A DNA stretch of 64,000 bases from Paenibacillus_E allorhizoplanae (GCF_927798215.1 NZ_CAKMMW010000004.1:1-64000); one strand, 5' to 3'; counted from the stretch's first letter, positions 17,650 to 26,212 are shown. Numbers and translations: made by a program. The notes: a model not told the origin generated them from the sequence alone.

Positions 17650-18956
17650 CCGTTCATCGCCCTCCATCCCTTATAGCCCAGCTTCATCAAGTTTACCGTA
17701 CCGCCAGCGGCATTTTTGATGAGCTTCATGGCCATTCTTTGCTTTTCGGCTTTCGTAATCCCATCCACGAGGAACATATTGTAAGCGGCTTCGTTTACAG
17801 CACGTGGCAGTCGATCGAACAATAACTCAGGATCCTGCTCTTTCAAAAATTGATGCATTCCCTTGTACTTCTGCAGATCCTTGTGTACAAAAGATTCTTT
17901 GATTTTATTATCGTAGAGATGCATCGTTGGGGCTGTAAAATCCCCGCGTGCTTTCGCTTCAATAATGGCCTCCCCGGCCAATCGGCCCGAGGTCATAGCG
18001 AGATTCGTCCCCTCCCTATGGACAAAGTTAATCAACTGCGCGGCATCCCCACAGACACACCAGCCATCACCAGAAAGGGTTGGTATTGAATGGAAGCCCC
18101 CTTCTGGAATAAGATGACCGGAATATTCCTTGGTCTCCCCGCCTTGAATCAACTTCCGAATCATCGGATGCTGTTTAACTGCGTCAAGTACAGCGTATGG
18201 CTTCACCTTTTTATCCCGCAAATGGTTGACCATTACACCGACCCCTAACGAGATCGTTTCTTTATTCGTGTATAGAAAGCCCATACCCGCCATACCGAGC
18301 GAGGTTTCGCCCATAAATTCGATGGTGACACCTTCGTCCCCCTCAAGTCCAAAGCGGTCCTCTATCTTCTCTCGTGGCAGTGCAATAACCTCTTTGACCG
18401 CTAAAGACACCTCATCCGGCATCCATTCCTTATGAATCCCCATGGCTTTACCGAGCAAGGAGTTAACACCATCAGCAATGACGACAACGTCCGCATATAA
18501 ATCGCCATCATCTCGGTCTGTTCGTACGCCAACAACCTTATTACCTTCCCGAATAACGTCCAATGCCACAGTTTCATAAATCGGAATGGCGCCTGCTGCT
18601 ACAGCTTTTTCAGCGAACCACTGATCGAATTTGACCCGCAGACCCGTGAAGCAATTGTAAGGCTCTTTGTAGGCTTCATTGCGATGGCCGAACGTGACCA
18701 TGGACTCTTTGCCCATCATCCAGATCCGCTGTTCCACAATATAGCGCTCCATCGGAAAATTCTTCTCTGTCCAAAACTCAGGAACAAGCTCCTCGATTTG
18801 CTTCCGATAGAGGACACCGCCAAAAATATTCTTAGCGCCTGGAAACTCGCCTCTTTCGAGCAGTACAACCGATAACCCAGCTCGGGCCATTGTTAACGCT
18901 GCAGCCGCTCCGGCGGGACCACCGCCAACGACGATGGCATCGAATTTTTCATTCAT
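17646..18956 (-). CDS. fixC: FixC-type ETF:quinone oxidoreductase flavoprotein
   Basis: 436 residues. The N-terminal FAD-binding motif is VVGGGPAGAAAALTMARAG (residues 9-27), with a second flavin block CVCGDAAQLINFVHREGTN around 315 and an IPEGGFHSIP segment around 298 typical of geranylgeranyl reductase/ETF-QO family proteins. FixC holds FAD and receives electrons from the FixAB flavoprotein. Start and stop overlap fixB and fixX respectively by four bases (ATGA), so translation is coupled. Its length and motifs match full-length FixC. Confidence 0.92.
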   Translation of the reverse strand: MNEKFDAIVVGGGPAGAAAALTMARAGLSVVLLERGEFPGAKNIFGGVLYRKQIEELVPEFWTEKNFPMERYIVEQRIWMMGKESMVTFGHRNEAYKEPYNCFTGLRVKFDQWFAEKAVAAGAIPIYETVALDVIREGNKVVGVRTDRDDGDLYADVVVIADGVNSLLGKAMGIHKEWMPDEVSLAVKEVIALPREKIEDRFGLEGDEGVTIEFMGETSLGMAGMGFLYTNKETISLGVGVMVNHLRDKKVKPYAVLDAVKQHPMIRKLIQGGETKEYSGHLIPEGGFHSIPTLSGDGWCVCGDAAQLINFVHREGTNLAMTSGRLAGEAIIEAKARGDFTAPTMHLYDNKIKESFVHKDLQKYKGMHQFLKEQDPELLFDRLPRAVNEAAYNMFLVDGITKAEKQRMAMKLIKNAAGGTVNLMKLGYKGWRAMNG

Positions 18957-20089
18957 TTCGCTTCACTCCTTTCTCGGGCGAAGGTCGCCTCTGACTGCGT
19001 CTGTGTAGTGGATATTGAGGCATCAACCACCTGAGGGTGAATGCCGGAAAGCGTACGACGTTTCCTGAATTCCTCTGTAATCGCAGGAACAATTTTGAAT
19101 AAATCCCCAACAAGACCGTAATGGGCGAATTGGAAAATAGGTGCTTTCTCGTCCTTATTGATCGCAACGACGACATCGGCATGACTCATCCCGACCGTGT
19201 GCTGAACAGCGCCGGAGATGCCGATGGCGAAATAGAGCTTCGGCCGTACCGTCGCGCCCGTCTGCCCCACTTGATGCTCATGGCTGATCCAGCCCGCATC
19301 AACAGCAGCGCGTGACGCGCCAACGACACCGCCGAGCGCGTCCGCTAGCTCGGCGAGCATCTTGAAAGCATCGGGTCCGCCAAGTCCACGGCCCCCAGCC
19401 ACGATAATCTCGCAGTCCTCGAGATTGAGCTTCCCTGTTTCGCGCAGGAAGTCAAGCACCTGCGCGTCAATCTCTTCCTCCCGCATCGTGGCTTCCATAC
19501 GGATGATCTCCCCTTGGCGCTCCGCGTCCTTCGGCAGCGCCTGGAACACGCCGGCGCGCGCTGTCGCCATCTGCGGCCGGTACTGCTTGCAGAGGATGGT
19601 GGCCATCATCTTCTCGGAGAAAGCCGGCCGGCTAGCCAGCAATAACCGCGACGGCGGCGGCTCCACGTCGAGCTGTGTCGTGTCGGCCGTCAGCCCCGTC
19701 GGCAGATGCGTTGCAATCGCACCTGCTAGGTCGCGACCTGTCGCTGTCGCGCCGAACAGCACGATCTCAGGCTTCGCTTCCTCGATCAGCTTCAGGCAGA
19801 CCCGGCTGTAAGGCCGGGTCCTGTAGTTGCGAAGCTCCGCGGCTTCGCAAAGGTAAACCCGATCCGCGCCGTAGGCCACGGCTTCATCAGCGAGATGTGC
19901 GACATTCTCGCCGATGACGAGCGCCATAAGCGGCGCTTCCAGCTTTGCTGCTAGCTTTTTGCCTTCGCCTAGCAGCTGCCAGGACACCTTTTTCGCGATG
20001 CCCTCGCGCTGCTCAACGACGATTAGAACCCCACGATATGCCGACCAGTCCGGCATCGATGGATCAATCTGTTCGATTTCTCTTGCCAT
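18953..20089 (-). CDS. fixB: electron transfer flavoprotein alpha subunit FixB
   Basis: 378 residues. The N-terminal domain (WSAYRGVLIVVEQREG onwards) is the ETF fold; the C-terminal FAD-binding domain carries VAGGRGLGGPDAF near residue 233, VGASRAAVDAGW near 258, QVGQTGATVRPKLY near 275 and AIGISGAVQHTVGM near 291, the ETF-alpha signature. With FixA it makes the bifurcating heterodimer that oxidises NADH and splits electrons between a low-potential ferredoxin and FixCX. The ATG follows CGGAGG; fixA ends 24 bases upstream and fixC overlaps by four. The coding region between about 19280 and 19960 is markedly richer in G+C than the rest of the operon. Confidence 0.92.
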   Translation of the reverse strand: MAREIEQIDPSMPDWSAYRGVLIVVEQREGIAKKVSWQLLGEGKKLAAKLEAPLMALVIGENVAHLADEAVAYGADRVYLCEAAELRNYRTRPYSRVCLKLIEEAKPEIVLFGATATGRDLAGAIATHLPTGLTADTTQLDVEPPPSRLLLASRPAFSEKMMATILCKQYRPQMATARAGVFQALPKDAERQGEIIRMEATMREEEIDAQVLDFLRETGKLNLEDCEIIVAGGRGLGGPDAFKMLAELADALGGVVGASRAAVDAGWISHEHQVGQTGATVRPKLYFAIGISGAVQHTVGMSHADVVVAINKDEKAPIFQFAHYGLVGDLFKIVPAITEEFRKRRTLSGIHPQVVDASISTTQTQSEATFARERSEAK

Positions 20090-20113
20090 CGTGTCATCCT
20101 CCGTTCCTAACTT

Positions 20114-20947
20114 TTAAGCCCATTCTAATAGGCTCTGCATGTCCTTCGTCAATATCTTGTCGGCCAATTGAGCTGCGCCAGTTTCTGGACTATCGAAAGT
20201 GATCATTTGCGTATTGACCGCTTTGATCTCGGGTACCCACGTTTTGGCAACTATTGTTGGTGAGCCTTTGAGTCCAATCTTTGCCCGCTCCAAATCTGGA
20301 AAATCTGCCGTAGTCCATACTGTAGGCTTATATCTGGCCGCTCGAATCATGCCCGGCAATGATGCTCGTCGCACTTTATTCAGCTCTTTCAATGCGGTGA
20401 TCAGTACTGGCATGCTTGTCTCAACCACTTCAATGCCATCCTCCAGCAAACGATGAACGCGTACTTTGCGTTTTTCTTCATCGACCTTAACCACTTTATT
20501 CACATAGGTAAGTTGTTCCAAATCCAATCGGCAGGCTACGCCTGGGCCAACTTGTCCTGTATCACCATCTAACGTTTGTTTTCCACAAAATACGATATCC
20601 ACCGGCCCCCACGTTTCCGCAATTTTGCGAATTGTTCTAGCAACAACGTAGGAAGTCGCTAGCGTATCCGCTCCTGCGAACCCGCGATCCGTCACCAACA
20701 CGGCATCATCAGCGCCTAAAGAAATACATTCTTTAAGTCCTTTTTCAGCGGGTGGCGGTCCCATCGTGACAACTGTAATGCGCGCACCTTGCTCATCTTT
20801 AATGCGCAATGCTTCTTCCAAACCATGCATATCATAGAAATTCACAATGCTGGGAACACCTTGACGAATGAGCGTATTATTCTTGGGATCAATGCGAATT
20901 TCTCTAGAATCCGGTACTTGTTTAATACAGACGACAATATGCAGCAT
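20114..20947 (-). CDS. fixA: electron transfer flavoprotein beta subunit FixA
   Basis: 277 residues beginning MLHIVVCIKQVPDSREIR, the conserved ETF-beta N-terminus. CGKQTLDGDTGQVGPGVA near residue 123 and ETSMPVLITALKELNKVRRAS near 175 are further family blocks; in bifurcating ETFs this subunit holds the FAD that splits the electron pair. It is the first gene of fixABCX. The ATG follows GGAGGGTG. Upstream lie a TGTGA-N6-TCACG palindrome and a cre-like site, listed separately. No nif or carnitine genes are within the window, so the electron acceptor is not revealed by context. Confidence 0.92.
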   Translation of the reverse strand: MLHIVVCIKQVPDSREIRIDPKNNTLIRQGVPSIVNFYDMHGLEEALRIKDEQGARITVVTMGPPPAEKGLKECISLGADDAVLVTDRGFAGADTLATSYVVARTIRKIAETWGPVDIVFCGKQTLDGDTGQVGPGVACRLDLEQLTYVNKVVKVDEEKRKVRVHRLLEDGIEVVETSMPVLITALKELNKVRRASLPGMIRAARYKPTVWTTADFPDLERAKIGLKGSPTIVAKTWVPEIKAVNTQMITFDSPETGAAQLADKILTKDMQSLLEWA

Positions 20948-21020
20948 CTCTGCACCCTCCTATTTCTGCGGGGAAGTGGCTTGCATGTTTTACCACAGGC
21001 CTTGGTGGGCCTGTCATCAT

Positions 21021-21036
21021 TGTGAATTTTGTCACG
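21021..21036. promoter_or_regulatory. candidate Fnr/Crp-type operator upstream of fixA
   Basis: TGTGA-ATTTTG-TCACG matches nine of the ten fixed positions of the TGTGA-N6-TCACA palindrome bound by Fnr/Crp-family regulators. It lies about 73-89 bases before the fixA start codon. Oxygen-linked control would suit a low-potential electron supply system. Confidence 0.45.
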
Positions 21037-21048
21037 TAAATGTCGATA

Positions 21049-21062
21049 CGTAATCGCTTTCA
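21049..21062. promoter_or_regulatory. candidate cre (CcpA) site upstream of fixA
   Basis: Read on the minus strand, TGAAAGCGATTACG matches 13 of 14 positions of the cre consensus TGWAANCGNTNWCA. It stands about 100 bases before the fixA start, next to the Fnr/Crp-type palindrome. Confidence 0.45.
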
Positions 21063-21182
21063 GAGCAATTAATTGCCTTTCGAACAAACATAAAGATAAG
21101 AATCTAACACAGTATATGCGCGAAGGTACGGAACTTGACTAAAGTCTTGAAAAAATTGAGATACATGCTCATGTTCGACAGA

Positions 21183-21389
21183 CTATTTCACTGAAAGGCA
21201 TTTTCTGTGGTCTCTACAAGTGGCATGAAGGTAATTCAATAACTCGCTAAAGTAAACTTAATAATTATTCTATTTCCGAAAAATCCAGCTCCCCTTTTTA
21301 CTCGAAAAGTCATAAATCGTTCTTCCAAAGGAAGCTTCTAGCTCCAATTATTTATTGTAGATACCTCAGAAAATGGTTTCTCTCGATAG
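21183..21389. repeat. inverted-repeat intergenic element, copy B
   Basis: The left arm (21183-21219) reads CTATTTCACTGAAAGGCATT then TTCTGTGGTCTCTACAA. The right arm (21355-21389) in reverse reads CTATCGAGAGAAACCATT then TTCTGAGGTATCTACAA. The last 20 bases of the arms differ at two positions. The interior is A/T-rich and holds no gene. It sits in the 677-base gap 20948-21637 together with the fixA control region, a G/T-rich stretch (21391-21530) and the terminator at 21567. Confidence 0.55.
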
Positions 21390-21566
21390 ATTAGTGGGGA
21401 ACACCGTGGGGTGCGTCTATAGGTTCCCGTGAGATGGGCTAGGTTGAGTGGATTATGTGGGGTCCTTGGGGTCCGTAAGGTCCGTATCCTCCGTGGGGGC
21501 CATGGATTGGGTAATTCGGGTGAGTAATTAAGTTAGCTGCTATGTTTTGGATACGATTTTGGTACA

Positions 21567-21607
21567 GAGAAAAAACTGCCCACTGGCTTTTCAGCCATGT
21601 GGACAGT
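21567..21607 (-). terminator. rho-independent terminator of the sulfur island
   Basis: On the minus strand CTGTCCACATGGCT pairs with AGCCAGTGGGCAG around a GAAA loop, with one bulge, followed by TTTTTTCT. It lies about 30 bases past the stop of the last gene of the operon (21638). Confidence 0.8.
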
Positions 21608-21637
21608 CTTACAGATACCTAGTGATTCAAATTTTAA

Positions 21638-22960
21638 CTACACATTCACCTTCGTGTATCGATTCGCCGGTACAGGGATGCCGAGGTTTCCACGAAGCGT
21701 ATCTGCTTCATACTCGGTTCTATACAATCCGCGCTCCTGTAGAATTGGCACAACGTGATCAACAAAGTCGTCCAATCCTTTTGGCAATGCAGCGGCGATG
21801 ATAAAACCATCTGCGGCATTTTCTTCGAACCATGCTTGCACGCGATCTGCCACATATTCAGGAGTACCTGTGAATTCGTTACGAGGCGTAGCTACATTTA
21901 AAGCCACTTGGCGCAGCGTAAGGTTCTTCTCTTTGGCAGTTTGCTTAATTTTGTCAGTTCCGCTGCGGAAGCTATTGCTCCCGAAATCACCCAGCTCTGG
22001 GAATGGTTCATCTAACGGATATTGAGAGAAATCGTGATGCTCGAAGAATCGGCCTAGATAATCCAGCGCTTTGTCAATGGTGACGAGGTTCGCAACTTCT
22101 TGATACTTGCGCTCGGCTTCTTCTTCTGTGAGTCCGATTATCGGGGCAATGCCCGGTAGAATAACTACTTCATCCGGATTACGGCCTTCGGAGGCAGCTC
22201 TCTTTTTGATATCCGCATAATAGGCTTTCGCTTCGTCAATCGACTCATGTCCTGCAAAAATCGCATCTGCCACTTTCGCAGCAAACGCTCGGCCATCTTC
22301 TGAAGCGCCTGCTTGGAATATGACCGGCTGTCCTTGTCTTGAACGAGCAATATTCAACGGCCCCTGGACAGAGAAATATTCACCTTTGTGGTTCAATGTA
22401 TGGAGCTTGCTGGGGTCAAAAAACACACCGCTCTCCTTATCACGTACAAAAGCGTCATCTTCCCACGAATCCCATAGCCCGCGTGTCACTTCCAAATATT
22501 CATTGGCGATCCGATAGCGCTCGGGATGAGATGGGTGCTCCGTTTTGCTATAGTTTTTAGCTGAACCTTCTAGTGGAGAGGTAACGACGTTCCAACCGGA
22601 ACGACCGTCACTGATTAGATCAATGGAAGCAAATTGACGGGCCACTGTAAAAGGCTCACTGTATGACGTCGATAACGTCCCCACCAGTCCAATGTGCGAG
22701 GTGACCGAGGCTAACGCAGATAGAATGGTAATTGGTTCGAATCGATTTAGGAAATGTGGGATCGATTTCTCCGTAATATATAAGCCATCAGCGATAAATA
22801 CAAGATCGAATTTACCGGACTCGGCTTTCTGTGCTTGTTGTTTATAAAAGCCAAAATTCACACTGGCATCTGTAATTGCCTCAGGATGTCTCCAGCCTGA
22901 CACATGACCACCTACGCCATGAATGATGGCGCCTAGTTTGATTTGCTTTTGTTTCGTCAT
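21638..22960 (-). CDS. NtaA/SnaA/CmoJ-type FMN-dependent monooxygenase (LLM class)
   Basis: 440 residues from ATG 22960, which follows AGGACGGAGA; an upstream frame to 23053 runs into the next gene. The start KLGAIIHGVGGHVSGWRHP, the FVADGLYI-like block (LVFIADGLYI, ~55) and RSGWNVVTS (~130) are typical of the nitrilotriacetate/DszA/YtnJ monooxygenase family, which uses reduced FMN from a partner reductase and oxygen. In Bacillus the YtnJ/YxeK members cleave C-S bonds of N-acetylated S-alkyl cysteines. The operon context (GNAT, M20 deacylase, cystine-type importer) supports that role here. It is the last gene before a terminator. Confidence 0.85.
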   Translation of the reverse strand: MTKQKQIKLGAIIHGVGGHVSGWRHPEAITDASVNFGFYKQQAQKAESGKFDLVFIADGLYITEKSIPHFLNRFEPITILSALASVTSHIGLVGTLSTSYSEPFTVARQFASIDLISDGRSGWNVVTSPLEGSAKNYSKTEHPSHPERYRIANEYLEVTRGLWDSWEDDAFVRDKESGVFFDPSKLHTLNHKGEYFSVQGPLNIARSRQGQPVIFQAGASEDGRAFAAKVADAIFAGHESIDEAKAYYADIKKRAASEGRNPDEVVILPGIAPIIGLTEEEAERKYQEVANLVTIDKALDYLGRFFEHHDFSQYPLDEPFPELGDFGSNSFRSGTDKIKQTAKEKNLTLRQVALNVATPRNEFTGTPEYVADRVQAWFEENAADGFIIAAALPKGLDDFVDHVVPILQERGLYRTEYEADTLRGNLGIPVPANRYTKVNV

Positions 22961-22976
22961 CGTTCTCTCCGTCCTT

Positions 22977-23507
22977 TCACAATATCGCTGCAGTCTGTAT
23001 GTGTAACCGATAGCTTTTAACGAGTATTTCACCTTTTTGAATATCCTTGTCATAAGCGCGTTCGAAGCCTAAACGTTCATACAACTTCACAGCCGATTCC
23101 ATCATATCCGACGTATGCAAATGAAGTGTAGCAGCACCTAACTCCGCAGCGCGTCTTACATTTGCTTTAATCAATGCGGTAGCGATTCCATTGCCTCTAG
23201 CACTTGGAGAAACCGCTAGTAAACGAAGAATAGGTGACTCAATCTCAAGCTCTGGCGCGCCGTAAGCGGCTTCGGAGGATTGGAACAACTGAGAGCTACC
23301 CACAACTTCATCGTCAATTAGTGCAATAATCCGTGCTATAGGCTTACTACTATCCACAGAAGCGATAATATTTTCCTTATATTGATCCCAGCCTTCTGGA
23401 GGCAGTACATCCCGATACTGACCATAGGCATCTTCAAGAACTCTTCGAATCGCGTCACGGTCACCATCATTGGCATCCCGAATGTGAACGACTTTTGCAT
23501 CCGTCAT
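22977..23507 (-). CDS. GNAT family N-acetyltransferase
   Basis: 176 residues from ATG 23507, after AGGGAGGG; the longer frame would run through the DinB gene upstream. The acetyl-CoA site is LLAVSPSARGNGIATALI (about 105-122) followed by LHLHTSDMMESAVKLYERLGFER (the C-terminal GNAT block, quoted by parts: LYERLGF). In the similar ytm/yxe operons the acetyltransferase caps the amino group of S-alkyl or S-succino cysteine before oxidative cleavage. Sixteen bases separate it from the monooxygenase gene and 13 from the DinB gene. The substrate is inferred from context only. Confidence 0.82.
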   Translation of the reverse strand: MTDAKVVHIRDANDGDRDAIRRVLEDAYGQYRDVLPPEGWDQYKENIIASVDSSKPIARIIALIDDEVVGSSQLFQSSEAAYGAPELEIESPILRLLAVSPSARGNGIATALIKANVRRAAELGAATLHLHTSDMMESAVKLYERLGFERAYDKDIQKGEILVKSYRLHIQTAAIL

Positions 23508-23520
23508 ACTGAATCCCTCC

Positions 23521-23997
23521 CTAAACGTGCGCTTCCAACGCATTCTTGATTCGTGCAATTTGTGCCAAATGAACCTGCACATGAGCAATAAAGGAGTCAA
23601 CAACATCTTTGAGTGTGAGTGTTTGTCCTTTGAAATTAACGCCTGTTTTCTGCCAATCATCGGGAGATAATCGGCCAAAAAGCTCATGGTTATACACGAG
23701 TAAAGACTGAAATAAAACTAAAATATCGGAAGCTAAACCTTCATTGGCTTTGGCACTGCTGACCCATGGATCTTGATCAAATGCCGGCAATATAGCCGAT
23801 GCACCCGAAATAATAGCACGGATTCGGAACGAAACGACAATGTTATGGTCGGCCAAATGAGATAGAACCTCCGTTACGCTCCATTTATCCAGCGCTGGCT
23901 TCCAAACCAATTGCTCTCCGCTCAGTCCCTGGATAGCTTCCTGAAGTTGTTGATGCGTGTGCAAATAGGCTGATAAATCGGGAATTGTTGTACTCAT
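23521..23997 (-). CDS. DinB family protein in the sulfur operon
   Basis: 158 residues, start ATG 23997 after TTGGAGG; its ATGA overlaps the stop of the M20 gene, so it is translationally coupled and truly part of the operon. The metal histidines are in VLSHLADHN (~50) and IAHVQVHLAQI (~140), giving the H...HxxxH set of the DinB four-helix fold. Some DinB proteins are bacillithiol-dependent S-transferases (BstA). A thiol transferase step would fit a pathway that handles S-alkyl cysteines, but this is inference. I know of no DinB gene in the Bacillus subtilis ytm or yxe operons. It is a paralog of the protein at 14145-14657. Confidence 0.82.
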   Translation of the reverse strand: MSTTIPDLSAYLHTHQQLQEAIQGLSGEQLVWKPALDKWSVTEVLSHLADHNIVVSFRIRAIISGASAILPAFDQDPWVSSAKANEGLASDILVLFQSLLVYNHELFGRLSPDDWQKTGVNFKGQTLTLKDVVDSFIAHVQVHLAQIARIKNALEAHV

Positions 23998-25181
23998 ATG
24001 GATACCTCCAATGGGTTGTCGGATGATAGGTTTTTTAAGGCTTTTTGAGCTAAAATAGCAAAATATCGCGCACTAATCGGCAAAGCTCTTTCATCTATAT
24101 CAAAACCAGGATGATGCCACTCTTGTGGACCTGATGTGCCCATAAATACGAAGACACCGGGAGTTTTCTTCTGATAAAAAGCAAAATCCTCGCCTGCTGG
24201 TGACGGCACAGGTGTAATGACATTCAGACCAGCTTGTTCTGCAGCTTCTTTTGCCAACAGCGCTAATTGCTTATCATTGAACACAGATGGTGGTCCTTTG
24301 ATCCACCGAACAGCTGCCTTCGTCCCATAAGCAGCGGCAACACCATGCACAACCTGCTCCAATCGCTCGATAACAAGTGCGCGGACATTCTCATCAAATG
24401 TGCGCAATGTGCCATCCAGAATGGCTTTATCAGGAATCACATTCCAAGCAGTTCCACTATGAATGCGTGTCACACTAATGACCGCACTTTGCAATGAACT
24501 AACATTGCGGCTAACGATAGATTGAAGTGCCGTGATGATATGCGCTCCCGTTACAATGGGGTCGATCCCCGCTTCCGGGACAGCCGCATGTGTGCCACGT
24601 CCTTCAACTTCGATCACGAATCCGTCCGCCGCCGCCATTAGCGGCCCATCTTTGACCCCTATCGTGCCGACAGGAAGATCGGGTTTGTTATGCATGCCAT
24701 ATATTGCGCGAACTCCTTCAAGTGCGCCGCTGCTTATCACCAGCTCGGCGCCTTGCGCCTTCTCCTCCGCTGGTTGAAAAATGAATCGCACTGTTCCCTT
24801 TAGCTCACTCTCGTGTTTTTTGAGCAATATCGCAGCGCCTAGCACTGCAGCTGTATGAAAATCATGACCGCATGCATGCATCTTACCTGCAACCTGCGAC
24901 GCATAAGGAAGCCCTGTAGCTTCTTGAATCGGAAGGGCATCAATATCAGCACGTATGGCAATAATTGGCCCTTCCTGCAAGCCGCCGACCTCTGCAATAA
25001 GCCCCGTTTTCAGCTGGAAATCTGCAATACGAATCCCCGCTTCCGTGAGCCAACCATGAATCGCAGCAGTTGTTTGAATTTCCTCATGCGACAATTCAGG
25101 ATGCTGATGTAAATGTCGTCGAATATTCACCAACTTCTGTGCCAAATCCGATGACGTCTGCTGGAAAATTGTTGCACTCAT
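23994..25181 (-). CDS. M20 family amidohydrolase/deacylase
   Basis: 395 residues with the M20D (IAA-hydrolase/hippurate hydrolase/YxeP-YtnL) motifs: LHQHPELSHEE near residue 23, MHACGHDFHTA near 106 (Cys and His metal ligands), FQPAEEKAQGA near 137 (Glu-Glu), GMHNKPDLPVGT near 162 and SPAGEDFAFYQ near 352. Such enzymes remove N-acyl groups from amino acids using two divalent metals. In the sulfur salvage scheme it would release free cysteine from N-acetylcysteine after the monooxygenase step. The ATG follows AAGGAGG. Confidence 0.9.
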   Translation of the reverse strand: MSATIFQQTSSDLAQKLVNIRRHLHQHPELSHEEIQTTAAIHGWLTEAGIRIADFQLKTGLIAEVGGLQEGPIIAIRADIDALPIQEATGLPYASQVAGKMHACGHDFHTAAVLGAAILLKKHESELKGTVRFIFQPAEEKAQGAELVISSGALEGVRAIYGMHNKPDLPVGTIGVKDGPLMAAADGFVIEVEGRGTHAAVPEAGIDPIVTGAHIITALQSIVSRNVSSLQSAVISVTRIHSGTAWNVIPDKAILDGTLRTFDENVRALVIERLEQVVHGVAAAYGTKAAVRWIKGPPSVFNDKQLALLAKEAAEQAGLNVITPVPSPAGEDFAFYQKKTPGVFVFMGTSGPQEWHHPGFDIDERALPISARYFAILAQKALKNLSSDNPLEVSI

Positions 25182-25201
25182 TTCACATGCCTCCTTCGGG
25201 C

Positions 25202-26212
25202 CTACACTAACAATTCCGCGAATGCTTCACTCAGCAGTTCAAAGGAACGCAGGCGTTTGGTAAAATCTTTCACAGATGTCGTTACGATAAATTCATCAAT
25301 ATTATATTTCTGCTGTATCTCGATCAGTTTTTGACGTACGGTCTCTTTCGTACCCTTCGTAATTTCCGCTTGCTTCTCTTCAACGGTAAATTTGGCCTGC
25401 GTTTGGCGACCATATTCTTCCGCTTGCTCAAGCGTTCCGACAGTTAACGTCTTGCCGTTTTCCAAATGAATTTTGACATTCTTGTATTCGCCTGCAAGCT
25501 CAACAGCTTCTTCTTCCGTATCTGCTACGATAAGTGAGAGTGCCAAGAGAAGCTTAGGTTGTGTGCCTTTTTCCTTATTAAAATGTTGATGATAAGCTTC
25601 AAATGCCGCTTCTGCAATCGTATGATCACCATTAATGAATTGGGCAAAAACATATGGTAAACCAGCCTCAGCAGCCGATTGCGCGCTCGCTGCACTTGCT
25701 CCGAGGATATAAATCTCCACAGGCACACTTGGAATTGGCGAGACTTTCAATCCCTTCAAGGGATGCTCATCATGCAGTTGATTTTTCACAAATTGTTGTA
25801 AATCCTCTAACTTCTCCGTCAAGGTAGCTGCTTCTGTAATTCCCTGTTGCAACGCTTTTGTTGAACGAGGCAATCCGCCTGGAGCACGGCCAATGCCGAG
25901 ATCTACTCTGCCTGGAGCTAGAGAAGCTAATACATTAAAGTTCTCAGCCACCTTATAGGGGCTGTAATGCTGCAGCATGATGCCGCCTGAGCCAATGCGA
26001 ATGCGCTCTGTTTTGGCCAGTAAATGTGAAATTAAGACTTCGGGTGAAGAACCCGCTACTTGTTCGGAATCGTGATGCTCGGATACCCAGAATCGGTTAT
26101 AAGAGAGCGACTCCGCCTTCTGTACAAGCTCAATCGTATGTTGAAAAGCGTCATAGGCTGTTTCGCCTGGAAATACGACACTTTGATCTAAAATACTCAA
26201 TTTAATCCCCAT
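25202..26212 (-). CDS. luciferase-like monooxygenase (LLM class, MsnO8/YtmO-like)
   Basis: 336 residues from the second ATG (26212), correctly placed nine bases after CGGAG; an ATG two codons earlier is too close. Family marks: LSILDQSVVFPGE at the start, SEHHDSEQVAGSSPEVLI near 45, IRIGSGGIMLQHYSPYKVAE near 72 (quoted in parts: GSGGIMLQHYSP) and LGIGRAPGG near 105. It is a flavin-dependent TIM-barrel enzyme of the group to which Bacillus YtmO belongs. Two different LLM oxygenases in one operon is also seen in ytm. The exact substrate is unknown. Confidence 0.85.
   Translation of the reverse strand: MGIKLSILDQSVVFPGETAYDAFQHTIELVQKAESLSYNRFWVSEHHDSEQVAGSSPEVLISHLLAKTERIRIGSGGIMLQHYSPYKVAENFNVLASLAPGRVDLGIGRAPGGLPRSTKALQQGITEAATLTEKLEDLQQFVKNQLHDEHPLKGLKVSPIPSVPVEIYILGASAASAQSAAEAGLPYVFAQFINGDHTIAEAAFEAYHQHFNKEKGTQPKLLLALSLIVADTEEEAVELAGEYKNVKIHLENGKTLTVGTLEQAEEYGRQTQAKFTVEEKQAEITKGTKETVRQKLIEIQQKYNIDEFIVTTSVKDFTKRLRSFELLSEAFAELLV

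Noticed and set aside
19362..19811. Long + strand frame antisense to fixB
   Set aside because: It arises from the high G+C third positions of fixB; the product is low-complexity Ser/Pro/Arg.
20948..21020. Riboswitch or T-box upstream of fixA
   Set aside because: The short leader shows no conserved aptamer pattern or terminator hairpin before the fixA start.
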